Below, piece after piece: positions 8,754 to 16,964 of a stretch of DNA of 64,000 bases (position 1 is its first letter; the number at the start of each line of letters is the position of its first letter). Below the pieces are notes generated by a model. The model did not search any database. It was not told the origin of the DNA and saw only the letters and a list, made by a program, of their open reading frames with translations. The DNA comes from an uncultured Verrucomicrobia subdivision 3 bacterium (GTDB lineage Bacteria > Verrucomicrobiota > Verrucomicrobiia > Limisphaerales > UBA11358), in the NCBI GenBank assembly GCA_903850425.1, contig CAINLR010000027.1, forward strand, positions 35,316 through 99,315, in the 5' to 3' direction. The translations under genes and the position numbers were made by a program.

Positions 8754-9053
8754 CTACTCAAAATCGTAGATGAGTGCTTTCTGGCAAGTGGGCTTGAAAA
8801 CTTTTTCCACGAACTCGAGGTGCTGCGGGTGGATTTGATACGCCTGCTCGGCCTGCTTGCTCGTGAACACCAAGTTCAGCGCGACTTGATACGTCTGGTC
8901 CACGACCGGGCGCGGGCTGGGCGACATTTTGCCGACGTGAAATTGCAGCAGGCCGGGAATGGCGCGCAGATATTTGTTCGCGCCGGCAACCAGCTCGTCG
9001 GCTGCGTGCGGCAGCGATGGGTTGGTCCAGAAAATGACGATGTGTGAAAACAT
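8754..9053 (-). CDS. Stress-responsive A/B barrel (Dabb) domain protein
   Basis: The 99-residue protein starts MFSHIVIFWTN and continues with LVAGANKYLRAIPGLLQFHVGK and a terminal VEKVFKPTCQKALIYDFE. This is the pattern of a Dabb domain (dimeric ferredoxin-like alpha/beta barrel), whose catalytic role is usually unknown. The ATG at 9053 is chosen because the 35 residues upstream in the same frame lack domain similarity. It is convergent with the recombinase gene and diverges from the amidase-like gene starting at 9166. Confidence 0.8.
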   Translation of the reverse strand: MFSHIVIFWTNPSLPHAADELVAGANKYLRAIPGLLQFHVGKMSPSPRPVVDQTYQVALNLVFTSKQAEQAYQIHPQHLEFVEKVFKPTCQKALIYDFE

Positions 9054-9165
9054 AATTTTGTGTTGCGCCAAGTTTCTTCGGAACGCCGCCGAGCGCAAGC
9101 AAGGAATTTGCAGTCTGGCGCGCAACCCATTTGCCGCCGCGTCCGTTTGATGGGACACTCAGGCC

Positions 9166-11910
9166 ATGATGCGCCGTCTCCTTTGCCTTATGGCCAGTGC
9201 TGGGGTCGCGTTCGCGCGCGTCGCCCGCGCCGGCGGCGACCCGGGCGACGCGCCGACCGACGACACTACATGGCACGATTTTTCGACCACGCCGGGATGG
9301 CGCGAGCCGGTGGCGGCGAAAGCGGCGCAGCAATTTCCCCCGGTGACTCCGGCGTTCAGTCCGGTGGCGGCGGCGGCGCGGCAGCCCGCGGGCGCATTGT
9401 CCGGGCGCGTGGTGTTCATGAATTCCGGTCACGGCTGGACGTGGAGCACCAATAACTTCTGGTATCTCCAGCGGCCAACTGCGCTGAATTCCATGAATGA
9501 AGATTACGGCAATCTCGACCAGTTGAATTTCTTCGCCGCTTATTGCTTCAACGCTGGTGCGACGGTCGCCTCGATGCGTCCACTTGGCCAGCAGACCAAC
9601 GAAGTGGTGCTCGACAACGTCAGCGCGGGCGTGACATTCGCCGGAGCGTGGACCGACAGCGCCTCGCCCGTTTATTTCGGAAATCCCGGCGACGTGCCGT
9701 ATCGCTACGCTTCGCTGGCCGCTGCGGAAACGGCCACGGCGACCTATACGCCGACGTTCCCCAACGCGGGTTATTATCCGGTTTACACCTGGGCGCGGCA
9801 CGGCACGGATCGCGGCGACCAGCTTTACCGCATCCGCCATACCGGCGGCGAAACGACGTATCGCGTGCCGCATTATCTCGTCGGCAACGGCTGGGTTTAT
9901 CTCGGCGAATATTATTTCAACGCCGGCTCCAATGCGGCCAGCGGCGCGGTGGTCATCAGCAATCTGCGCGGCTCGACGAATGGTTCGGTGGTCATCGCCG
10001 ATGCCCTCCGCTTCGGCAACGGCATGGGTTCGATTGATCGCGGTGGCGGCGTGTCCGGTTATCCGCGCGAAGAAGAAAGCTGCCGTTACTGGATTCAAAC
10101 CAGCCTCGGCCAGGGCCAGTCCACGTCGCTTTACGACACCAGTTCTCCCAAGGACGAGACGGACAGTTGGTCCGCGCCGCCGCGCATGTCTGTGGAAATG
10201 ACCGAGACGAACGGCACGTCTTTTTTTCAGCGCATTCACCTCAGCTTTCACTCGAACGCCGGCGGCCAGCGCGGCACCGAGGGTTTGATCAACAGCCCCG
10301 CGACGCCCAATCAACCAGCGCTGGCGCAGATTTGCGGCGCGACGGTGAATGACGAACTCGTCGGCCTCGGTTCGCCGCCGCTGGAATATGCGTGGTATGA
10401 CCGGGGCACGAACATCACTTATGCCGGCGGCTACTCCGAGATCAGCAACAACAACTTCGTCGATGTGATGGACGCCACCATCATCGAGGTGGCGTATCAC
10501 GACGATGCCACCGACGCGGCGCTGCTGCGCGATCCCCGGGCGCGCGGAGCCGTCGCCCGCGCCGTGATGCATGCGGTCGTCAAATATATGAACCAGTTCG
10601 ACACGAACAACCCCGTGCCGCTGCTCTTTCCGCCGGAACCGCCCGCGAACCTGCGTGCCAGCGGCAGCACGAACGGCGCGGTTGCGCTTGCCTGGGCCGC
10701 ACCGGTTGGCGTGGCGAACAGCGGTGCGCCGACGAACTACGTCATTTATCAATCCACCAACGGCTACGGCTTTGGCCATGCGATTTCCGTCGGCAACGCC
10801 ACGCATTTCACGATCACGAATCTGACGGCGGGCGTGGATTATTATTTTCGCGTGGCGGCGGCCAATGCCGGCGGCGAATCGTTTCCATCCGCAGTGGCTG
10901 GCTGCCGTCCGCAATTGTTCAGCACCTCGAAGAAAATTCTTTTTGTGAATGCGTTCGACCGCTTTGATCGCACGACGAACCTGAAACAAAATCTCGTCGC
11001 GCAAAATTACGTTCCGCCCAGCGGCACCGGCGACAACGAGCGCGTGCTGCCGCGCCGCATCAATTCGTTCGACTACGTCGTGCCGCACGGCAAAGCCATC
11101 AGCGCGGCGGGCGTGGCGTTTGATTCGTGCTCAAGCGCGGCTCTCACCAACAACCTCGTTGCCTTGACGAATTATCCCATGGTCGTTTGGGCGTGCGGCA
11201 ACGAATCCACGGCAGACGAGACTTTCAGCAGCGCGGAGCAAACGAAGGTTGCGGCGTTCCTGGCCGGCGGCGGCAATCTTTTTGTCTCGGGTTCAGAAAT
11301 CGCCTGGGATTTGGATCGCGCCAGCGGCCCAACGACGGCGGACCGAAATTTTTTTCACAACCAGCTTCATGCCGCCTACGTCGCCGACAGTTCCGGCGTG
11401 TGGAATTTCTCCGCCGTCACGAATTCCATTTTTGCTGGAACTACCAACGGCACCTTTGACGACGGCTCGAAGGGGATTTATTTCGTCGGCTTTCCAGACT
11501 TGATCACGCCCACCAATGGCGGCGCGACGGCGAGCGTTAATTACAGCGCCATCACCGGCGGCGCGGCGGGCATCACCTACAATGGCGCGGCGGGCGGCGG
11601 CAAAGTCGTCTATCTGGGATTTCCATTTGAGACGATCACCAGCGCCAGCGTCCGGAACGCCTACATGCTGGACACGCTGAATTTCTTCAACGCGGCACCG
11701 CTGCGGTTTGAATCCATCACGATGCCAACCAGCAACCGGGTCAAACTCGTGATGAGTGGATTGACGGGAATTTATACGCTGCAAACCGCCGCCGTGCTGA
11801 ACGTCTGGAGTTCGCTGACAAACCTGACAAATACTGCCGGCACATTTGAGTTCACCGACAGCACGACGAACTCCGCCGCGAAGTTTTACCGCGTGAAAAG
11901 TTTCCCATAA
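9166..11910 (+). CDS. Secreted amidase-like protein with inserted golvesin-like module, FN3 and C-terminal domain
   Basis: The 914-residue protein has a signal peptide (about residues 1-22). VVFMNSGHGWTWS near residue 85 resembles the first zinc-binding motif of N-acetylmuramoyl-L-alanine amidases (Amidase_3). The fold then appears interrupted by a golvesin/xanthan-lyase-like beta-sandwich (about 140-290: FAGAWTDSASPVYFGNPG, YYPVYTWARHGTDRGDQLYRIRH). It resumes with IHLSFHSNAGG (second histidine) and TIIEVAYHDD (candidate catalytic glutamate). A fibronectin type III domain follows (about 490-580). A C-terminal alpha/beta region (ILFVNAFDRFDR; MVVWACGNEST; GGGNLFVSGSEIAWDL) looks like a class I glutamine-amidotransferase-type fold. 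Relatives are often annotated as xanthan lyase, but the residues argue for a peptidoglycan amidase or related hydrolase. Substrate unknown. Confidence 0.75.
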   Translation: MMRRLLCLMASAGVAFARVARAGGDPGDAPTDDTTWHDFSTTPGWREPVAAKAAQQFPPVTPAFSPVAAAARQPAGALSGRVVFMNSGHGWTWSTNNFWYLQRPTALNSMNEDYGNLDQLNFFAAYCFNAGATVASMRPLGQQTNEVVLDNVSAGVTFAGAWTDSASPVYFGNPGDVPYRYASLAAAETATATYTPTFPNAGYYPVYTWARHGTDRGDQLYRIRHTGGETTYRVPHYLVGNGWVYLGEYYFNAGSNAASGAVVISNLRGSTNGSVVIADALRFGNGMGSIDRGGGVSGYPREEESCRYWIQTSLGQGQSTSLYDTSSPKDETDSWSAPPRMSVEMTETNGTSFFQRIHLSFHSNAGGQRGTEGLINSPATPNQPALAQICGATVNDELVGLGSPPLEYAWYDRGTNITYAGGYSEISNNNFVDVMDATIIEVAYHDDATDAALLRDPRARGAVARAVMHAVVKYMNQFDTNNPVPLLFPPEPPANLRASGSTNGAVALAWAAPVGVANSGAPTNYVIYQSTNGYGFGHAISVGNATHFTITNLTAGVDYYFRVAAANAGGESFPSAVAGCRPQLFSTSKKILFVNAFDRFDRTTNLKQNLVAQNYVPPSGTGDNERVLPRRINSFDYVVPHGKAISAAGVAFDSCSSAALTNNLVALTNYPMVVWACGNESTADETFSSAEQTKVAAFLAGGGNLFVSGSEIAWDLDRASGPTTADRNFFHNQLHAAYVADSSGVWNFSAVTNSIFAGTTNGTFDDGSKGIYFVGFPDLITPTNGGATASVNYSAITGGAAGITYNGAAGGGKVVYLGFPFETITSASVRNAYMLDTLNFFNAAPLRFESITMPTSNRVKLVMSGLTGIYTLQTAAVLNVWSSLTNLTNTAGTFEFTDSTTNSAAKFYRVKSFP

Positions 11911-11916
11911 CGAACG

Positions 11917-11984
11917 GAACGCCGAGCACCGTCTCGGCAAGTTGGAGGTGAATCCGCTTCGAGCCGGGACGGTGCCCGGCGCTC
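11917..11984. repeat. Imperfect inverted repeat upstream of fabD
   Basis: Arms at 11917-11938 and 11963-11984 pair over 22 positions with three mismatches (core GCACCGTC/GACGGTGC). The element lies in the 179-base gap between the amidase-like gene and fabD. It has no downstream T run, so it is more likely a dispersed palindromic repeat than a terminator. Confidence 0.65.
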
Positions 11985-12089
11985 CGGCCTCCTTCTCCCC
12001 TCGGAGTGGAGAAGGAAAAAGCGAACTGCCCCACTATCCAAAAAAATTCCACTTCGCGTCTTGGCGCCTTTGTTGTTAAAATTTCCCGC

Positions 12090-13016
12090 ATGAGCAAAAC
12101 CGCACTCCTGTTTGCCGGCCAAGGCGCGCAAGTCGTTGGCATGGGCAAAGACCTGGCTGAAAAATTTCCCTCCGCGCAAGCGTGGTTCGATCGCGCCAAC
12201 GTCGCGCTCGGCTACGATCTTACCGGCATTTGTTGTAACGGCCCCGAAGCCGATCTGACCAAAACTGAAAACGCGCAGCCGGGAATTTTTCTCGTGAGCT
12301 GGGTCACGTTTCAACTACTCAAGGAACAGGTGCCGAATCTGAAGTTTGAGGCGACTGCTGGTTTGTCGCTTGGTGAATTCACAGCGCTGACCGCGGCGAG
12401 CGCGATGAGTTTTGAGGACGGATTGCGCGTCGTGCGGCAGCGCGGCCGTTTCATGCAGGAAGCGTGCGAAGCGACCAAAGGCGGCATGGCCGCGATCATC
12501 GGCCTGGACGAAGCGTTGACGCGCGAGGTTTGTGCGGAGGCGGGCGTGGTGCTGGCGAATCTGAATTGCCCCGGCCAACTTGTGATTTCCGGCGAGGCGG
12601 AAAAAATCGTGAAGGCGTGCGAACTCGCCAAGGCCAAAGGCGCGAAACGCGCGTTGCCGCTCACGGTGGCGGGTGCGTATCACTCGCCGCTCATGGCCAG
12701 CGCGCAGCCGAAGCTCGCGGCGGAACTGGCGAAAGTGAATTTGGTTTCGCCCCTCGTGCCGGTGATTTCCAACGTCACGGCGCACGCGCACGGAACGCCG
12801 GTGGAAATTTCCGCCAAGCTCGTGGAGCAGGTGTGCGCGTCGGTGCTTTGGGAAAACTCGATGCGCGCGTTGCTGGCGCAGGGTTTTACGCGGTTCATCG
12901 AACTCGGCCCCGGCACGGCCTTGAGCGGCTTTATGAAGCGCATTGATAAAACGGCGACGATGCTGAACGTCGCGGATGCGGCGAGCTTGGAAGCCACGGT
13001 GAAGGCGCTGGTGTGA
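12090..13016 (+). CDS. fabD: Malonyl-CoA:ACP transacylase FabD
   Basis: The 308-residue protein transfers malonyl groups from CoA to ACP for type II fatty acid synthesis. It shows LLFAGQGAQVVGMGKDL at the N-terminus, the nucleophile motif GLSLGEFTAL (GxSxG, serine near residue 90), QRGRFMQEA with the conserved arginine, AYHSPLM with the active-site histidine, and ELGPGTALSGF near the C-terminus. The start is the ATG at 12090; the in-frame upstream extension has no family similarity. It is followed, after a 707-base gap with repeats and a small AT-rich frame, by fabG, acpP and fabF. Confidence 0.96.
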   Translation: MSKTALLFAGQGAQVVGMGKDLAEKFPSAQAWFDRANVALGYDLTGICCNGPEADLTKTENAQPGIFLVSWVTFQLLKEQVPNLKFEATAGLSLGEFTALTAASAMSFEDGLRVVRQRGRFMQEACEATKGGMAAIIGLDEALTREVCAEAGVVLANLNCPGQLVISGEAEKIVKACELAKAKGAKRALPLTVAGAYHSPLMASAQPKLAAELAKVNLVSPLVPVISNVTAHAHGTPVEISAKLVEQVCASVLWENSMRALLAQGFTRFIELGPGTALSGFMKRIDKTATMLNVADAASLEATVKALV

Positions 13017-13090
13017 GGCGTGACGAGTGATGCGTGAAAACTAATTCGCGCGCCACGGATGGCAAGAGCGGCTGGGAAATTCCGCGAGGT

Positions 13091-13170
13091 CTTGGACTGC
13101 GGCAGCCCTCTGCCGCTTTGTGTCGCCAGCCATGTGGTGAAAAAGCGGCAGAGGGCTGCCGCAGTCCAGG
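13091..13170. repeat. Long perfect inverted repeat (hairpin element)
   Basis: GGACTGCGGCAGCCCTCTGC... at 13094-13116 is exactly complementary to 13145-13167, giving a 23-bp perfect stem that extends a few bases on both sides with one mismatch, around a loop of roughly 25 bases. It sits between fabD and fabG. Its size, symmetry and GC-rich arms are those of a dispersed palindromic repeat, not of a terminator. Confidence 0.85.
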
Positions 13171-13380
13171 ACGCTGGCGCGCGGTTCGGTCGCGCCAATC
13201 CGTTGGCGAACATTTGCCCTTGCGCGGCGGGAGGGTTCTGGAAAGATTAACTTATGGTCGAAGCGATGGCAGCCGTCCAGCCGCCACCAATATACTGCCA
13301 ATGCTCGCTGGTAATGGAGCCATTCGGAAGACAATGTTGGCAAAATTATTCCCAAGGATGCAGAAGGCACCGTCATCCGT

Positions 13381-13596
13381 ATGCCTCGTGAACAATATCA
13401 GGCACTAGAGATTTTTTTTCACCAAGCATATGGAGAGCCGAGTTCGAGGCATGTTGGCAATCCAAATCAGACAGGTTTGGCGCTCGACGTTGCCAGCGTT
13501 TATAGATTGCCAGCGGGCGTGGATGTTGAATTCGGTTACAACCAAGAATCCACGCTTGTCGTGATCTTGCGCCCGGCGGGTAGCAAGAAACAATAA
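13381..13596 (+). CDS. Small hypothetical protein, possibly a gene remnant
   Basis: A 71-codon frame (MPREQYQALEIFF... to AGSKKQ) lies between fabD and fabG in sequence clearly richer in A+T than the flanking genes. The protein-like sequence continues upstream of the ATG (NVGKIIPKDAEGTVIR, back to a stop at 13312) but no start codon is available there. This suggests that the 5' end has been lost or frame-shifted. I do not recognise a family. It may be the remnant of an acquired gene. Confidence 0.4.
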   Translation: MPREQYQALEIFFHQAYGEPSSRHVGNPNQTGLALDVASVYRLPAGVDVEFGYNQESTLVVILRPAGSKKQ

Positions 13597-13723
13597 TGGC
13601 ACCAAAACGGTAAAAGGCCGCTGAGTTCAGGCGTTCGTTTCACCGCTTTTCACCCCTCACGGATCGCGCATCATTTTTCATGTGCATTTGCCTGCCTTCA
13701 CGGTTTAACATCACGGACACTTT

Positions 13724-14467
13724 ATGAGCCAACTCACCAATCAAATTGCCGTCGTCACCGGCGCGGGCCGCGGAATCGGTCGCGCCATTGCGTTGAAATT
13801 CGCCAATGAAGGCGCGGATGTCGTCGTGGTCTCGCGCACGCAGGAAAATTCCGAGAAGGTCGCGGCGGAAATCCGCGCGCTCGGCCGCAAGGCGTGGGCG
13901 CACGCCGTGGACGTGGCGAATGCCGCCGCCGTCAACGCCGCCGCCGAGAAAATTTTGGCCGATTGCGGCAAGGTAGATATTCTTGTGAACAACGCTGGCG
14001 TCACGCGCGACGGTTTGCTGATGCGCATGAGCGATGCGGATTGGGACACGGTGCTGGACACAAATTTGAAGGGCGCGTTCCTCGTCACGAAGGCGTTCAG
14101 CCGCGCGATGATCAAGGCGCGCACGGGGCGCATTATCAACATTTCGTCGGTCATCGGCCTCATCGGCAACGCGGGGCAGAGCAATTACGCGGCGAGCAAG
14201 GCCGGCTTGATCGGCTTCACGCAGTCGTGTGCGCGCGAGTTCGCAGGCCGTGGTATCACGGTCAATGCGATCGCGCCGGGTTTCATTGAGACGGACATGA
14301 CGGCGGAGTTGAACGAGACGCTGCGCGCGGAGATTTTGAAAAAGATTCCGCTGGGCAGTCTCGGCCAGTCGGAGGACATCGCGGCGGCGGCATTTTACCT
14401 TGCCGGGGCGTCCGGGCGCTACGTCACGGGCCAGGTTTTGACGGTGGACGGCGGAATGGTGATGTGA
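13724..14467 (+). CDS. fabG: 3-oxoacyl-ACP reductase FabG
   Basis: The 247-residue classical short-chain dehydrogenase reduces 3-ketoacyl-ACP with NADPH. The TGAGRGIG nucleotide-binding motif is at about residues 12-19, NNAGVTRDGLLMRM is the FabG-specific substrate loop, and the catalytic serine and YAASK are in ISSVIGLIGNAGQSNYAASKAG. The C-terminus GQVLTVDGGMVM is typical. It lies 60 bases before acpP in the fatty acid cluster. Context and the NNAGVTRD loop separate it from other SDRs. Confidence 0.95.
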   Translation: MSQLTNQIAVVTGAGRGIGRAIALKFANEGADVVVVSRTQENSEKVAAEIRALGRKAWAHAVDVANAAAVNAAAEKILADCGKVDILVNNAGVTRDGLLMRMSDADWDTVLDTNLKGAFLVTKAFSRAMIKARTGRIINISSVIGLIGNAGQSNYAASKAGLIGFTQSCAREFAGRGITVNAIAPGFIETDMTAELNETLRAEILKKIPLGSLGQSEDIAAAAFYLAGASGRYVTGQVLTVDGGMVM

Positions 14468-14527
14468 AGTTTAATGAAACGAAGCTTGACGCGCCGGGCC
14501 ATAATAAGCTAGAAAACAGGCATCATT

Positions 14528-14770
14528 ATGTCAGACAAACCTCTCGAACAACGTGTAAAAGACATCATCGTTGAACAACTCGGCGTCAAACCCGACCAAG
14601 TCACGCCGGCCGCCAAATTTATTGAAGATTTGGGGGCGGATTCGCTCGACACCGTCGAGTTGGTCATGGCGCTGGAAGAAGAATTCGGCATCGAAGTGCC
14701 GGATGAACAGGCCGAAAAACTCCAGAGCGTCGGCGACGTGATCAAATACGTCGAGGAATCCCAGAAGTAA
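14528..14770 (+). CDS. acpP: Acyl carrier protein
   Basis: The 80-residue acidic protein carries growing acyl chains on a 4'-phosphopantetheine arm. The attachment serine lies in [20 protein letters not shown], and the rest ([11 protein letters not shown] at the start, [10 protein letters not shown] at the end) is standard ACP. It sits between fabG and fabF as in most bacteria. Confidence 0.97.
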   Translation: MSDKPLEQRVKDIIVEQLGVKPDQVTPAAKFIEDLGADSLDTVELVMALEEEFGIEVPDEQAEKLQSVGDVIKYVEESQK

Positions 14771-14784
14771 TCTCAACCGTAACG

Positions 14785-14826
14785 AACGGGGCAGTTTTGG
14801 CTGGACCCAGCTTGAACTGCCCCGTT
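14785..14826 (+). terminator. Hairpin between acpP and fabF
   Basis: AACGGGGCAGTT (14785-14796) pairs perfectly with AACTGCCCCGTT (14815-14826), and the loop contains a second short stem GCTGG/CCAGC. Only a weak T tract (TTTT at 14830-14833) follows, four bases before the fabF start. It could act as a partial terminator or attenuator that keeps ACP mRNA more abundant than fabF mRNA. Confidence 0.55.
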
Positions 14827-14836
14827 GCATTTTGCC

Positions 14837-16096
14837 ATGGCTAACAATTCTTACGATCGTCGGGTGGTTATCACGGGCTTGGGTGTCGTCACGCCGCTGG
14901 GCCACGAGGTGGATACGTTCTGGCAAAATCTCATCACCGGCCAATGTGGCATTGATCGGATCACTTCGTTTGACCCGGCACCATTCGACACGCAGATTGC
15001 CGGCGAGGTGAAACCGTTTGACCTGACGCCCGCGTTTCCATCGCCCAAGGAAATCCGCCGCACCGACCGCTACTCGCAATTCGGCATTTACGCCGGGTGG
15101 TCGGCCCTGAAGGATTCCGGCTTGGATCTCACCCAAGAGAATTGCGATGAAATCGGCGTCTTCCTCGGCTCCGGCATCGGCGGCCTGGCCACCACCACCG
15201 AACAGCATCGGATTCTGCTCGAACGTGGGCCGAGTCGCGTGTCGCCCTTCACCATCCCAATGCTCATAGGCAACATGGCGTCCGGGCTGATCTCGATGTA
15301 TTTCAATTTGCGCGGGCCGAACTTCGCCACCTGCTCCGCGTGTGCCACGGCGAACCACGCCATTGGCGAAGCCTGGCGCGCGATCAAGATGGGCGACGCT
15401 TCGGTGATGTTCGCCGGCGGCTCGGAAGCGGCGGTCGTCCCCATCGGCATTGGTGGCTTCTGTGCGATGCGCGCCATGAGCACACGCAATGACGATCCCA
15501 AACACGCCTCCCGACCGTTCGACAAGGACCGCGACGGCTTCGTCATGGGCGAAGGCGCGGGCGTCGTGGCGCTGGAGGAATTGGAACACGCCAAGAAGCG
15601 CGGCGCGAAAATTTATTGTGAGATCGTCGGTTACGGCAACACCGCCGATGCGCATCATTTGACTTCGCCCGCACCGGGCGGCGAAGGCGCAGTGCGCTGC
15701 ATGAAAATGGCGTTGCGCTCGGGCGGCTTGAATCTGACCGACGTGACTTACATCAATGCCCACGGCACGTCCACGCCGCAAGGCGACATCGCGGAAACGC
15801 AGGCGATCAAGACGGTTTTCGGCGACCACGCGCGTCAACTGGTGGTCAGTTCCACCAAAGGCGCCACCGGCCACATGCTCGGGGCCGCCGGCGCGGTGGA
15901 AATGGCTGCGTGCGCGCTGGCCATCAAAAACAGCATCGTGCCGCCAACCATCAACTTGCAGAATCCCGATCCCGAATGTGATTTGGATTATGTGCCGAAG
16001 GTCGCGCGGGAAATGCCAGTGAACGCCATCGTCAACAACTCCTTCGGGTTCGGCGGCCACAACTCGACCATCGCGGCGAAGAAGTTTGTCGGCTAG
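14837..16096 (+). CDS. fabF: 3-oxoacyl-ACP synthase II FabF
   Basis: The 419-residue condensing enzyme elongates acyl-ACP with malonyl-ACP. The catalytic triad of the KAS I/II family is visible: cysteine in ATCSACATANHAIGEA, histidine in INAHGTSTPQGD, and histidine in TKGATGHMLGAAGAVE. The N-terminus RRVVITGLGVVTPLG and C-terminal NSFGFGGHN are also canonical. ATG 14837 is chosen over an upstream TTG. A strong terminator follows at 16114, closing the fab cluster. Confidence 0.97.
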   Translation: MANNSYDRRVVITGLGVVTPLGHEVDTFWQNLITGQCGIDRITSFDPAPFDTQIAGEVKPFDLTPAFPSPKEIRRTDRYSQFGIYAGWSALKDSGLDLTQENCDEIGVFLGSGIGGLATTTEQHRILLERGPSRVSPFTIPMLIGNMASGLISMYFNLRGPNFATCSACATANHAIGEAWRAIKMGDASVMFAGGSEAAVVPIGIGGFCAMRAMSTRNDDPKHASRPFDKDRDGFVMGEGAGVVALEELEHAKKRGAKIYCEIVGYGNTADAHHLTSPAPGGEGAVRCMKMALRSGGLNLTDVTYINAHGTSTPQGDIAETQAIKTVFGDHARQLVVSSTKGATGHMLGAAGAVEMAACALAIKNSIVPPTINLQNPDPECDLDYVPKVAREMPVNAIVNNSFGFGGHNSTIAAKKFVG

Positions 16097-16113
16097 AATT
16101 CGATTCATTCATC

Positions 16114-16149
16114 AGCGGCCGGGCGAGACCAATCGCCCGGCCGCTTTTT
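16114..16149 (+). terminator. Rho-independent terminator after fabF
   Basis: A 13-bp perfect GC-rich stem (AGCGGCCGGGCGA at 16114-16126 with its complement at 16133-16145) has a 6-base loop and is followed by TTTTTA. It lies 18 bases after the fabF stop. Confidence 0.88.
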
Positions 16150-16217
16150 ATTCGCCAGCATGAATTTGATATGCTTTCCGCGACGAACTGATTACAAGTA
16201 GTGGCAAGCAACGCACC

Positions 16218-16964
16218 ATGACCGGCAATGGCAAATTTCCGTGGAAGACGACCATCCTCGCGCTCATGGTCATCGTTCTGGCGCTCATTGGGGCTGGCGT
16301 GTTTCTGAAAGTCTTGAAGGGCACCCGCGATTCCGCCAGCGCGCTGGCCCAGAATTTTATGACCGGCCACATCACCACCACGTTCCTGGAGGACATTCCG
16401 GTCATCACGTCCACCCACGGCAACGTGCTGGAGCTGGCCACCTCGCGCAGCGTGGAAACCTTCCGGCGCGAAGACTCGCTCACGACGTTTTGGAATTCAT
16501 TTTATGTGGGCACCACCACGGCTGAAATTCGCGTGCCGGTGACTTTCCGGTATCATCTCGTGTTGTCCGATCCCTGGCATTTGGCGGTCAAAGGCAGCGT
16601 CTGTTTTGTTTCCGCGCCGCAGTTTCGGCCCAGCCTGCCGCCGGCCATTGACACCACCTTCATGGAAAAAAGGGCCGCAAGCGGCTGGGCGCGCTTTGAC
16701 AAAAATCAGCAGCTCGATCAGTTGGAGAAGGAGATGACCGGCCTGTTAAACCGGCGCGCCAAGGACGCGGCCCACCAGGATTTGGTGCGGGAACAGTGTC
16801 GCCGGTCCGTGGCTGAGTTCGTGAAAAACTGGCTGATCCAGCGCGCCCAATGGGCCAATAATTTCGATGCCATCGTGGTGGCATTTCCCGACGAGCAGCC
16901 CTTTACCAACGACGAAACGCTCCTGAATTATCAAGGCAAACCCGCCATTCACACTGACCCATGA
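16218..16964 (+). CDS. Membrane-anchored hypothetical protein
   Basis: The 248-residue protein has one N-terminal membrane segment (about residues 10-31: ILALMVIVLALIGAGVFL) and an extracytoplasmic region of about 215 residues with alternating beta-rich sequence and a charged helix (LDQLEKEMTGLLNRRAKDAAHQDLVREQCRRSVAEFVKNWL). The arrangement (single TM, then a FTTFWNSFYVGTTTAEIRVPVTFRYHL-like beta region, then helices) is reminiscent of DUF4230 proteins, but I cannot confirm this. Its stop overlaps the start of the pyrimidine phosphorylase gene (ATGA, 16961-16964), so the two are co-transcribed; no functional link is evident. Confidence 0.7.
   Translation: MTGNGKFPWKTTILALMVIVLALIGAGVFLKVLKGTRDSASALAQNFMTGHITTTFLEDIPVITSTHGNVLELATSRSVETFRREDSLTTFWNSFYVGTTTAEIRVPVTFRYHLVLSDPWHLAVKGSVCFVSAPQFRPSLPPAIDTTFMEKRAASGWARFDKNQQLDQLEKEMTGLLNRRAKDAAHQDLVREQCRRSVAEFVKNWLIQRAQWANNFDAIVVAFPDEQPFTNDETLLNYQGKPAIHTDP

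Noticed and set aside
8758..11088. 776-codon minus-strand frame
   Set aside because: It is antisense to the amidase-like gene; the sequence is Arg/His/Ala-rich with no domains. Only its last 99 codons coincide with the real Dabb gene.
14531..16108. 525-codon minus-strand frame over acpP-fabF
   Set aside because: Antisense to two unmistakable genes; composition is typical of a GC-rich shadow frame.
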